NCBI GenBank assembly: GCA_022828595.1
Contig: JAKGHH010000003.1
Coordinates: 101,889,583-101,953,582, forward strand
DNA from: Nelumbo lutea
Lineage: Eukaryota > Streptophyta > Magnoliopsida > Proteales > Nelumbonaceae
Length of the DNA stretch: 64,000 bases
Direction of reading: 5' to 3'
Part shown: in pieces, positions 26,101-35,293 of the stretch
Layout of the letters: each line of letters starts with the position of its first letter
Position numbering within the stretch: position 1 is the first letter of the stretch
The notes under the pieces: generated by a model
Database searches by the model: none
Told to the model about the DNA's origin: nothing
Seen by the model: the letters and a program-made list of their open reading frames with translations, nothing else
Made by a program: the position numbers and the translations under genes

Positions 26101-29100
26101 AACAATATGCACTTACCATCACGTTCAACAAATCACATCTGTTGCTGCATGGTGCAATGGATGCACCATAGGATTTGCCATATTTTTATTAGTTATATTA
26201 GGTTGTATTATATTGCTGCAGAAATATAAGAAGGGGCCAGGCACTATTGTATTTTCTCATGTACAATGTGTACATGGGTGATGGAATTTCCAATTATTAC
26301 AATTCAGATATATAAACCCCACCAAAATGGAAAAAAAAAGGTAAAAGAGATCCTAGCTCCACCTTATCTATATCTTCCAATTTGAGGCTTCTCTTGGATT
26401 GAAACATATAATTATTTGTTGCTGTCGAATTCTCCCCAGTATTGTAAAGGGAGTAATGTTCCAATGGATATGAAACATTAATATTTCTTATCTAGGTTTA
26501 TTCAAACAAATGGTTCTTTATTAATTTCATGAAATCTACAGGTCAATCTAGCACGTGAGACCCTTAAGGGTTTATTGGTTCATTGGTTGGCCAAAAGAAG
26601 GCAAAGGTCTGGACAACAAGCTTCAGCAAATGGTGATCCATCAGCGAGGGATATGGCTGTTAGAAGCCATACTCACTCAAGAGTTGAGATTGATGGTAAT
26701 ATGGAGAATGACTTTATGGTCTATCCTCCATTTGAGTTTTCGACAGTTTCCCCACCTTCTATAATTACTGAAGGCTCTCATGGAGGTCCATGGAGAAAGA
26801 AAATAACTGAGTTGGATGGCAGTGAAGATGAGAAGGATTTTCCATGGTGGTGTCTGGATTGTGTTTTGAATAATCGGTTACCACCCAAAGAAAATACCAA
26901 GTAATGTTCTGACTTTAATTCACTTCTCTTTTTTCAAAGACCTTGCATCAAAGGGCTTATATTACAAAGGTGGTTTTTCTAATGCTGAATCTTTGACAAA
27001 AGTAGACAAATTTTGAATGAAAAATTCTTAGTGTTCTAGAATACACTGAATAGCTCATAGCTCAAACATCTGTACTCTTATATATAATTAAGAATCTTGG
27101 ATATCCTAAATGAGACCTAACAAAGGAAGTTCGTTCTTGACATAGTGTTGTTTTCTGCAGGTGCAGCTTTTACTTACATCCATGTGAAGGTTCAACAGCC
27201 CAAGTTCTTACACAAGGGAAACTGAGTGCACCTCGGATACTGCGGATACATAAAGTAAGGTCATTTAGATCATTTGCCTTGTACTTAATTTATTTTTAGA
27301 TCAGATGATATTTGAAATGGCTCTCCAGAAAATTTATTTATGAGTATCCTACCTGTAGATTATTTAGTGGATTTCCTGAGACTGGATGATTTTTGTATGA
27401 TTGGGCCTGGAGGGCAAATGGTTTTGGATATCTGTATCACTGGATATGCCTGCCACTGATCATTTCATCATACATGTATCAATCAACAAGATGCGGAATG
27501 CATAATGATTGATAAAGAGAGAATGAGCTAAATTGTTTTTTTTTTTTTAAATCTTTTAAGATGTTTAACATATAAAGAAACCATGCACAAAACTAGACTG
27601 TTAACAATCGAGGCATGGATAAAGGTGAAGTGTGAAAGCAAAATCAGGTATAAGTTTTTCTTGTTAGGAAAAATGCTAGTAGGCAACAGCTTTGTTGCAG
27701 TACACCCAGTTGGAAGAAAAGAGAGTCCATCCAGAAGTGGCTATTAACCACTAAAAGTTTATTTTTTGAAAGCATCTAATGTGATTCTTTTTACAAGTGG
27801 GTCCCTGTTCTCATTTTCTCTCTTCTTTCCAAATAATAAAAATAGGATCTCCATTTCCACTTCTTCCCTTTGTTTTATTTACATTGAACCACTTATCTCG
27901 TTGGGCAATTCTACCAGTGATCACATCTTCATTCTTCCTTTTTAGAAGGCTTGACCTGTTCTGAACGATGCTCTATATTGTGTGAACATTGGGAGAAGGA
28001 TTGATTATACATACATATATATTTTACAGATGTTCTTTGTCTTATATGGATTTGTTTAAGGAATTTATTTTTGTTTCTACAGGTTATTAACTATGTCGTA
28101 GAAAAGATGGTTCTTGACAAACCATTGGATGGTGGAAATTCTGATGGAACATTTGCTCCAGGTTTGCCTGGAGGACAATCACAACTCGCAACACTTGGAG
28201 GGGATGGCTCCTTCCGCCCTGGCTTGAAGCCCTGGCAAAAGCTAAAACCTTCCATAGAGATTTTGTGCAATAACCAGGCAAGTGAATTTTGGCTGATATT
28301 TAAGAAAATACTTAATAGCTTGTTAGCAAGTTAATTGGTGAGTTGGGAGGTTTTGACTATATTGTAACAAGGAACCAAAAATACCTCTTGAATCAACATG
28401 GTTATAAACCCATTAAAAAAATTCACGGTTCTAGGTTTTGGAATCCATGTCCTTCGAAATCCAAGATTTTCATCTCATCAACTTAACTGTCGTAAATATT
28501 GTTTTTACCCGTTCTTGTTGACTTGTATTTCAGTGTTCTCTCTGCTGAATATTTATCTTGTTGTCATATGGTACCCACTTCCCCTCATGTTAATCTTTAA
28601 GTTTGGTTATCCTCAAAGTGAAACAGAGAAAAATTTCAAGATTCACCAGGAAAATCTTAAAACAAGCATTTGATTGGTAGAAAGTTGGTGGGGTCTTAAT
28701 AAGTATATTCTTGATAAGAAAAATTGTGTTGTTAGTGGCAGTTATTTCCTTATTGGGGGTGAAGTGGATAATTGGTTTTTTGGGCCTACTTGACTATTGC
28801 ATTTTCTTACCAGATTCAACTCAACTCAACTCAACTAATCCTTGTCCTGACTATATGGTGTTGGCTACATGAATCCTGTTCTACCATTTGCTCTGATCAG
28901 TTCCATGTCCATTATTAAATTATGAGCCTAACTTACTTCTTACTACTTCAATCCATGTCCTTGTGGTTTGCCCTTACCTCATCTAGATCTTCCAACTGGT
29001 GCTGTAGCTAGTCTTTTCTGTACGTGATCACACCATCTTAGTCTACTTTACGTCATCTTCTTACCTATTGGAGCTACTACATGTTTCCTTCAAATATGTT

Positions 29101-31105
29101 TATTTTTAATCCTGTCCTTTCTAGTTTTCCCACTCATCCATCTCAACCTTCTCATTTTTGTTAACTTAGTTTTGGGCATGCCATTTTTTGATTGCCTAAC
29201 ACTCAGATCCATACAACATTTCTGGCCTTGAAACTATTTCATAAAATTGTTTTCAAGCATGTAAAACCCACAATTTCTTTTTTTTCTTCAATTGCATTAC
29301 TTGAAATGTAAAACATCTTGCATTCTTGATTCTACGAGCTCCTTTTTACCAAGTCCCTTGAGGCAAACCCAAATACGTCGATGTTAGGGTCTTAAATTCT
29401 TAATCCTTACAAAAAATTATTTTATAATTTTAATTGCCTTTTAAGAAGAATTTTTTTTTGAGAAAATTTAACCAGAATTTATTAAGAAGAAAGAGGGGTG
29501 GGGGTGTGGGGTCAAGGGAAGATATACAAAGCAGGGGGGAACCCCTACAAGTTACAAAGGAGGAAGCTTGTCGCTATACAAATGCTCCAAATACACACCA
29601 AATTTAGCTAGGCCATCTGCAGTATGATTGTGTTCCCTAGGAATCCGAACTAAATTAACATTCAAACCATCCAAAGAATCCCAAGCTTCAGTCAGATAGT
29701 GGTAGTCTCCAAGGGCCCCCCTTTTTGTCTCTTAACCATTTTATCGTATTTGCTGAATCACCTGCAATGATCAAATTCTGAATTCCCAGATTCTTTATTA
29801 TCCTGATTCTGGTGAGAGCAGCCATCACTTCACCCTTTGTGGAGTCAGCCCAGCCGATTGGACCACTAAAAGTCCGGCAAATATTGCCCCTTTCGTCCCT
29901 TATTGTACTACCAATACCTGCAAGTCCTGGATTGCCTAAGGCACAACCGTCAAAATTAAGGGTTATCACACCTTCACTGATGGAGACAGGATGCCTCAAG
30001 GATGTTTGCTGGGGATGAGGGAGAAACAGAAAGGGATGAATATCTCTGATAAGATCGTTGACTGAAAGTCCTTTGAACAGAGCTGAATTCACCGTCCAAA
30101 GGATGCAAAGATAGGTAGTATCTGAGATTAACTCCTCCAAGGTTCTGCTTTTATTGTTGAAGATGCGGTTGTTTCTTTCATCCCAAACACCCCACATCAC
30201 TGCATGTAGCACTGATTGCCAAAAGACTTTACCCCTTTTGCTAAGCCTTGTTCCTTGCCATTGATTCAAGATGTCCATAATGTGTTTTGGAAAAGCCCAG
30301 CTTTAACCTGCCATATTCAAGAAGTGGGACCATATCCTTTGAGTGAACCTACAGTTAAGAAGATATTTTACTAGGATGATGAATGAACAACATTAGTAAA
30401 TGGGGGGTTGTTGGAGCTTTGGTGAGTGGGGCTTGATTGGGGGTCCAAGAGCGGAGCCCCCAGCCCAGCCACTAGGTTCAAAAAAGAACAAAAAGTACAA
30501 AAAATAAAAAAGGTGCATGCCCGGGCTCAAGTGCAAGGCACACCAGGTGTACACCTTAAAATGCTTTTGAAAGTCCTGTGCCTGGGGTCTAGGCAAGGCG
30601 CATACCTTAAAATGCACCTCACCTTAAGCGCCTAGGCATGTCTTTTAAATCACTGGGTGCATGCAATACATGAGATTTTGAAGTTTTTGTTTTAATAATC
30701 CTTATTGTTAATTTATATTGAAGTCTTTTATATGATTTTGTATTTATTTATAGATGTCATTGTGTTGTCACTTCGGGAGGTCAATATTGGCAGATGCCCT
30801 TGGGCAAATACTTTACCCCCATGCCACATTCACATAAAAGTCAACAATGTTTAGGAGTTGGACACACCAAGACAGTGAAATGCCAGATTTGTTAAATGTT
30901 AACTAGAGAGTTGAACAAATGCCCCAATTGCAACCACCCCCTGTTTTTCAAAATATTGTATTTAGTAAATGAGGCCATTGTAGATTTTATTTTGGCACTT
31001 TTTCAGGTCTTATCTCCTGACATGAGCTTAGCAACAGTTCGAGCATATATATGGAAAAAGAGTGATGACCTAGTCCTCAATTACAGAGTAATACAAGGTC
31101 GATGA
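11124..31105 (+). CDS. WDR48: WDR48/UAF1 homologue (LRS1 type), WD40 + DUF3337, 5' partial
   Basis: Fifteen coding exons join in one open frame of 679 codons: 11124-11189, 11289-11378, 11551-11859, 12017-12114, 12451-12486, 19348-19468, 21385-21621, 23304-23399, 23539-23604, 23770-23808, 23913-24047, 26542-26900, 27161-27254, 28083-28277, 31007-31105. All junctions are GT-AG except the GC donor at 28278. The product is a WD40 propeller: [10 protein letters not shown] at its start, then V-F-I-W-D, V-R-V-W-D, R-L-W-D-L-G and V-K-L-W-E. A C-terminal DUF3337 part follows, ending near the conserved [12 protein letters not shown]. The animal homologue WDR48 activates USP1/USP12/USP46 deubiquitinases; the Arabidopsis relative is known as LRS1. 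About 80 N-terminal residues should be encoded before the window. The exon reading is mine; no transcript was available. Confidence 0.9.
12487..13619. other. Start of a 6.9-kb intron, no gene seen
   Basis: AT-rich intronic DNA between the short exon at 12451-12486 and the first LINE remnant. I see no exon, repeat array or transposon end in it. Confidence 0.5.
13620..14430 (-). mobile_element. Antisense LINE 3' fragment in intron
   Basis: The minus strand reads [12 protein letters not shown], then [13 protein letters not shown] at about 14220-14258, then the RNase H opening [14 protein letters not shown] (the usual F-D-G has become S-D-G). The remaining RNase H extends to about 13740 and a 3' UTR reaches ttattattaaaattcctg near 13640. 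It is 5' truncated, with several stops. Confidence 0.7.
14670..18084 (+). mobile_element. Near-complete ORF2 of an L1-type LINE, 5' truncated
   Basis: A 3.4-kb element in the same orientation as the host gene. It includes the endonuclease-RT linker, reverse transcriptase, zf-RVT and RNase H regions, then a 3' UTR and a 14-base A-tail at 18071-18084. It lies in the intron between exons 12451-12486 and 19348-19468. The 5' limit and a target duplication could not be fixed. The element at 29450-30354 belongs to the same family (shared W-Q-G-T-x-L-S-K-R-G). Confidence 0.88.
14712..17989 (+). pseudogene. LINE ORF2 (RT, zf-RVT, RNase H), frameshifted
   Basis: Starts in frame [12 protein letters not shown] (from 14703), typical of the segment before RT. 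Frame changes occur near 15040, 15515, 15765, 16865 and 17090, and the RNase H part sits in its own frame after a stop at 17574. RT landmarks: R-A-P-G-P-D-G-F (15265), F-R-P-I-S-L-I-G (15443), [11 protein letters not shown] (15813), and the active-site box reads F-A-D-A instead of F-A-D-D (15964-15975). zf-RVT: C-I-L-C-L-x(6)-D-H-I-F-L-H-C near 17140-17190. RNase [13 protein letters not shown] (17580) to A-D-G-L-A-K-C-G (17926). Confidence 0.88.
18085..19347. other. End of the LINE-bearing intron, no gene seen
   Basis: AT-rich intronic DNA after the LINE A-tail. No exon or transposon terminus was recognised. Confidence 0.5.
19516..19520. repeat. Target site duplication (agtat), left
   Basis: Repeated at 21223-21227 after the opposite LTR. 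Confidence 0.65.
19521..19709 (-). repeat. copia 3' LTR (diverged)
   Basis: In element orientation it begins TGTTAAATATTATAGG. It shares with 21051-21222 the blocks (reversed) cctctattta, ataaactacata and atagata-aaga-gta-aa. Confidence 0.65.
19712..20045 (-). pseudogene. copia RNase H fragment
   Basis: The minus strand reads [11 protein letters not shown] from 20045, then [13 protein letters not shown] and H-I-E-L-D-R-N-F-I, the C-terminal RNase H of copia pol. It ends close to a purine-rich stretch beside the LTR. Some frames are broken. Confidence 0.75.
20226..20535. mobile_element. AT-rich insertion with AACCGAA-type ends
   Basis: Both ends are packed with variants of aaccgaa/ggttaacc (about 20235-20365 and 20508-20530) and the core is a long run of tatata (20370-20505). 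This looks like a foldback or MITE-type insertion into the copia remnant, but I could not define exact ends or a target duplication. Confidence 0.45.
21051..21222 (-). repeat. copia 5' LTR (diverged)
   Basis: In element orientation it begins TGTTGAATGTTAC. It is the partner of 19521-19709, with several indels. Confidence 0.65.
21827..22053 (-). mobile_element. Putative solo LTR
   Basis: In minus orientation it starts TGTTAGTCGGCTG and ends near CACCTCA, with a TATAAATA box about 130 bases in and a CT-rich stretch after it, the layout of a small LTR. Flanks gttca and gttta are a possible imperfect 5-bp duplication. No internal region is attached. Confidence 0.45.
22054..23303. other. WDR48 intron remainder
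   Basis: AT-rich intron between the putative solo LTR and the exon at 23304. No element or exon was recognised. Confidence 0.45.
24348..24355. repeat. 8-bp target duplication of hAT copy 2
   Basis: gtatcaat before the element; gtatcaaa at 25091-25098 after it (7 of 8 match). Confidence 0.8.
24356..25090. mobile_element. Non-autonomous hAT element, copy 2
   Basis: It starts CAGTGATTTAAAAGG and ends CTTTTAAAACACTG, like copy 1, with the same GCCTAGGCGC and GCGCCTTG subterminal motifs. It has no coding capacity. It lies in the intron between the exons at 23913-24047 and 26542-26900. Confidence 0.88.
25091..26541. other. WDR48 intron remainder with short repeats
   Basis: The 17-base word aatgccaatatacagtt occurs three times between about 25185 and 25260. 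Otherwise it is AT-rich DNA with no recognised exon or transposon. Confidence 0.5.
28278..28279 (+). other. GC 5' splice site (GC-AG intron)
   Basis: The exon ends AACCAG and the intron begins GCAAGT, the strong consensus context (CAG|GCAAGT) expected of a GC-AG intron. Joining to the acceptor at 31006 keeps the WDR48 frame (…E-I-L-C-N-N-Q | V-L-S-P-D-M). Confidence 0.85.
28809..29235 (-). mobile_element. RTE-type LINE 3' fragment
   Basis: The minus strand reads L-Y-G-S-E-C-W-A-I-K-K, then broken frames through R-T-W-I-E-V-V to N-R-I-H-V-A, the 3' end of a plant RTE-clade LINE. It ends in short TTGAG units (ctcaa repeats at about 28816-28836), the kind of simple-repeat tail RTE elements carry instead of poly(A). 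Many stops. Confidence 0.6.
29246..29449 (-). mobile_element. hAT element copy 3, inner part, truncated
   Basis: Reverse orientation relative to copies 1 and 2. It matches their 3'-central region (caagcatgtaaaaccc, cttgaggcaaacccaaa, ttataattttaattgcc). The distal end with its CAGTG terminus is missing. It is interrupted at 29450 by a LINE. Confidence 0.7.
29450..30354 (-). mobile_element. LINE inserted into hAT copy 3
   Basis: 5'-truncated LINE on the minus strand, with its T-run at 29451-29459. It is flanked by the 9-bp duplication ttaagaaga at 29441-29449 and 30355-30363. The frame 29688-30278 covers the zf-RVT/RNase H linker (W-D-E-R-N-N-R-I-F) and RNase H ([12 protein letters not shown], then [10 protein letters not shown]). 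It is closely related to the LINE at 14670-18084. Confidence 0.88.
30355..30655 (-). mobile_element. hAT element copy 3, outer part with intact terminus
   Basis: Continues copy 3 after the LINE. It ends cttttaaatcactg, the reverse complement of the CAGTGATTTAAAAG start of copies 1 and 2. Right flank ggtgcatg would be the 8-bp target; its partner is lost with the truncated left end. Confidence 0.8.
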
Positions 31106-31117
31106 TTCCTTAATGAG

Positions 31118-31515
31118 GTGAGTACTTGACTTATTTAGGATATTCTCTGTTCAATATTCTTTTTTCTCCTAGTTCAAGATATAAAAAATCAGTTGACTTG
31201 ATGAATTTTGGTTTTGACCAAATTTTCTCAATAGGTTTCTTTCTACAGAATTTAATAATTTTTTACTTCATAGGATGTAATTGATTTTTAATGTTCCGAG
31301 TCATTGAAAGCCCCCAGGGTTTATGAACCCAACCTTTCATGTCAAATTTAACCTCGTCATTAGCACAATTAAGTTGATTTACAATCACATTTAAAACTTA
31401 GAATATACAATCCGTACTAAACAGGTTCAACTCAGCACTACTCTAAATCCGAGTTCGTAAATATTTGCACTTTAATATTCTGATGTATCCCCTGTTTTTT
31501 GCTGTTTTGTTATAG
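31118..31515 (+). other. Probable intron in WDR48 3' UTR
   Basis: Thirteen bases after the stop codon is GAG|GTGAGT, a near-perfect donor. A pyrimidine-rich tttgttatag|atg acceptor follows at 31515. The 3' UTR would continue to roughly 31960. Inferred from splice motifs only. Confidence 0.5.
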
Positions 31516-31969
31516 ATGTTTGTGGAGTTGGATTTTCTCGCCTGTAGCGATGGAACCGCCATCTGCTAGGCATGTAAATTACGGGACTGTAACTGAATTC
31601 TCCAGGGCTGCTGGTTGTGATCAGAACTGGTTTTCCTGTAAATTTGGAAAGTTGATCAGTTGATGAAGTGTCATTGAAATTTGCAGATTTTCCATGGAGA
31701 AAATTCCTAGCTCGATGCTTGATCTTTCAATACATTATTTGTGATACGAGCATGCAGGTGGGGTGGTTATTGGTGAAGATGTATGCATTTTCAGCACAGT
31801 TAGCTAGGTCCGAGAGGTTGCGCGATTGTGAAGGAGAAAAACAGGATGTGGAGAATGTGGAAGAGCACGGGTTTACCCCCACTAAAGGAGCGTTTAGGTT
31901 AGAGATAAAGACGATAACGAAAGCTATGTACTGATCAAAAAAGTAAAAAAAAAAAAAAAGAAAGAGATG

Positions 31970-32485
31970 TCGAAAGCTGTGTAGATGTGGCGGTGCCTAA
32001 CAGAACTCTCTTTGAGGAAGTAATTAGATCTGTTGGATATAAAATAATCTCTGTTTTTGTCAAACAGGTTATTCAATATATATTTATTTATTCATTTTCA
32101 TGCCCCTTTCTTTTCTACTATTATTTTGGTTTCAGAATCATTGAAGTTTATGAAATATCACGTAAGGTTTTCTTTAAATTGCTATCTGGTTTGATGTTCT
32201 TTTCAATTGTGGCAAGTACTGTAGATTCCGATGAGATTTGAAAGGATGCATTCGAAACAAACAGGAAGAAAACTGAGTGTTTGATTAATGACAAAAGTCC
32301 ACTGTAATCCCCTTTTCTTTTCTTTTCTATTCTTTTCGTGTTTATTTATTTATTTATTTATTTTTTTTGGGGGGGGGGTGGTTGGTGAAGGGTGCAAGGG
32401 CAAAAATCTTGGAATGACCAGCATGAGAATGTGGGTTCAAGTTGGAGCGGCCACAGGGCCACTTGCACAACAAAATGGTTACGCT
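31970..32485. other. Intergenic sequence after WDR48
   Basis: Contains an A-run (about 31946-31961), a (ttta)n run at 32341-32361 and a G-run at 32370-32379. No gene seen. Confidence 0.5.
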
Positions 32486-32688
32486 CAAGGTTCAAAATAT
32501 CGATATGTCGGTAGAGGCATGTCGGGCAGTAGTGGTTTTTTTTTATCAATTCTGGTTCAGAGGGGCTGATATAAGGTCTGTCCACCCCTTAAACCGGTCA
32601 AAACCCCCATGCACCCTCTGTAGGTGTGTATTGAGAAGCTCTAGATACGATACATATTGGCCGACTCTCATATCCATTTCAACCCTTC
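32486..32688. mobile_element. TIR MITE, 'caaggttcaaaata' family, copy 1
   Basis: Starts caaggttcaaaatat and shares internal blocks (atgtcggtagaggc, gggctgat-taaggt) with the copy at 41787. The right terminus is degraded. Confidence 0.6.
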
Positions 32689-32816
32689 GAAGACCCGGTG
32701 AGAGTAAAGATTAAAATTGCTTTCAGTATCTTAACTCATTGAGTGGATTTGATGGGATTATAGATAAAAATAACTCACTGATTGGATTTAAAAATTAATA
32801 TTTAATTATATTACCT

Positions 32817-32825
32817 TATATGATA
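32817..32825. repeat. 9-bp target duplication of MULE-like element
   Basis: tatatgata here and tatatgatg at 34220-34228, 8 of 9 identical. Confidence 0.8.
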
Positions 32826-34219
32826 GGGCAAATTTTTTAAAGTATCTCTGAATTTTAGGAAATTGAATCAATTTCTTACTTTAAAATTACTCACCCCTAG
32901 TGTTTAGAAATTGGCTTAAAGTACCCCTAATTTTTCTAACAATTGATTAAATCCTTCGATTGTTGGTTCAATGGAAATATGAAAAAGGACTGTCACCCCA
33001 TCATTTTCTTTAAAATTTTAAAATGAAACATTTAAACAAGAAACTTCCAAAACCAGTTACGAGCAAGAAACTTCTAATATCTTCAAACAAATTAATTCAC
33101 AGTCAATACTCCAAATCCAGTTATGAACAAGATCAAATAAAAACAAAACCAATGTAGGATTAGCTCTAAGACGGGTAAAAAATTAATAAAATGTAAAATT
33201 TTTGTAAACAACAACTAACTAAATAATGAGAAAAAACTCCAAAACCCGGGCATTATCAGACTCAAACCCTTCTCCCCCAACCATTAACGGCAACAAGCCT
33301 TCATCAACGGTGTTCAAATCGCAACCGTGGATTTTAAAGGGGGTGATGTTAACGGCAAGTTTCAAACATCAAGAGTGTTCAAAGGGTGTGCTGCTATATG
33401 TGTCTAGACTCTAGAGTTTTTGGTCCTTCCTTTTTTTAATGCTGGTGAAGTGAAAGATCTTTAATATAGATGTGCTTTTTAATTATTGATTTTAAAAAAT
33501 AGTACTCTGCGATAAATGACCTACCTCTTTTACAAAATCAACTAATTCTGCTTGCCAACGTTTTGCAATACCCATCAACTTCTTTGGTGATGAGATCAAA
33601 TTAATAAACTCTGACCAACGTTTTAGGAGTTCTTCTTCTAAGCGTTGTGCATTTTCATTTCTTGGGAGAAACCTGTTTCAATCCCAGAAGGAATCCAAAC
33701 TATCTTATTTCTAAGAGAATGCATTGCTGGTTTAGTTAATCCCATAACCTTCATGAACTGGAGTACAAGGATTTCAATGACTATCAAAAGAAATAAATAA
33801 TATCATTAACTTAACTCTAGGATTTTGGAATGCAACCAATGAGGGTAGCCTTCCCCAAGCCCCTATTTCCATATTCCGACTGCCAAAAAGAAGAAACCAA
33901 GTTCCATGGTGAAGCATTGAAATTTCTAAGATTTTATGGAAAAAAAATTCATGGAGATAACTACTGGATTATTAGAGACTTTGAAAATTTGAAGAATAAT
34001 AGAGGGCAAAATCAACCACCAAGGGTAATATTGGGTTTTAAATAATTATGTATATCACGTGGTTATGTAAACGGATTGTGATTGAACACTAATAGACGCT
34101 AATCCTAGGGGAGGATTTAGTCAATTGTCAGAAAATTTGGGGGTACTTTAAATCAATTCCTATACAGTAGGGGTGAGAATCTATTTCCTAAAATTTAGGG
34201 GTACTTTAAGAATATGCCC
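32826..34219. mobile_element. MULE-like element with long TIRs (1.39 kb)
   Basis: The left end starts gggcaaattttttaaag; the right end, reversed, starts gggcatattcttaaag. Similarity continues inward for more than 100 bases (tttaggaaat..., ...ttaaagtacccc, ...tgacaattga). With a 9-bp target duplication this fits Mutator-like elements. No transposase was found. The interior (33220-33420) is less AT-rich but encodes nothing I recognise. A related end occurs at about 63637. Confidence 0.75.
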
Positions 34220-34292
34220 TATATGATGTGTTGCTATTAAAGTATTTTGATTAACCAAAGGCAAATATTGGCATTAAATAGTATATGTAGAT

Positions 34293-34522
34293 CAAGGTTC
34301 AAAGTATTGACATAGGCTGATACGCCATTGGTACTTTTTTTTTTTAAGTTTTGTTTATTTATTTATTTTTTCACAACTGGTTCAAAGGGATTGATTTAAG
34401 GTCCGACTACCTTTTGAACCATGGTCTGACCTGATACAATCCTGAAGGGACGTATGGGAAAGCCATTGGCACAATATGTATCAGCCGATACAGACTAATA
34501 TGTGTGCATACTTTGAACGTTG
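34293..34522. mobile_element. TIR MITE, 'caaggttcaaaata' family, copy 2
   Basis: Starts caaggttcaaagtattg and ends catactttgaacgttg (inverted). It contains ggctgatacg-ccattgg and cagccgatacag words typical of the family. Confidence 0.65.
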
Positions 34523-34999
34523 ACATAGGATTGGGGGGTGGGGGGGAGTAGAAGATAAAAATTTTGAGAGTTATTAATGTTGGATGCATGTTAAATGCAC
34601 ATCTCAACTAATTTTGTGCCAGCTTGTTTAATTTTTTATTGGTTCAAGTTTCACAAAATATATTTTCAGGTTTAACAAAATGTACACACTGCAATGATGC
34701 ATTATAGATTTTGCCAACTTTGATTACTCCATCTTTTTCTAAAAGAAGCTAAATTCAAGTCGATTAGTCTTGTTCAAATTCAGTGATAAGTTTGATTGAC
34801 ACGTGTAATACAGGAAAGCGTGACAAGTGGGCATGCTCTTCTCTCGTTTCTGACTCTCTAGAACTAGAAGGCAGAGTAGATAACTTTGGCAGTTGCAGTC
34901 TACATAAGCATATAAAGCCATCCATCTGATTTCCACTACTTGCAAGTTGCAAGGTAGCAGGGATCCAATCCAACTGCGAAAAGTTTGCTTCTTTCCATT

Positions 35000-35293
35000 G
35001 GAGTTCGTGGCTTTATTCTTCACTTCTCGTTGTCTCATCCAATCCAACAGCGAAAGGTCTACACTCCTACTTCATCTGTTTTCTCATCATCTTATCTCCA
35101 CTCTCAAACCTCTCAGGACCTCACTAATAAAAATCCACAGAACCCGCCAAAACTCACATCTTCCCATCTTTTGCTCAAAAAAGAAGCAAGCCCACCTTTC
35201 TCCTTACGAGAAATAGTCTCTCTCTCTCTCTCTCTCCTCCTCCTCCTCCATCCTTCCTTTTCTTGATTTCTTCCTCCTCCTTTTCTTCTGAAA
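35000..35293 (+). promoter_or_regulatory. COL13-like 5' leader with CT/CTC repeats
   Basis: No ATG occurs between 35000 and the start codon at 35294, and the stretch is pyrimidine-rich, including tctctctctctct at 35218-35240 followed by cctcctcctcc. This is typical of plant 5' UTR/core promoter DNA. The transcription start was not located. Confidence 0.55.

Noticed and set aside
34739..35047. Minus-strand frame of 102 codons upstream of COL13
   Set aside because: It lies antisense to the COL13 promoter and leader and has no recognisable domain.
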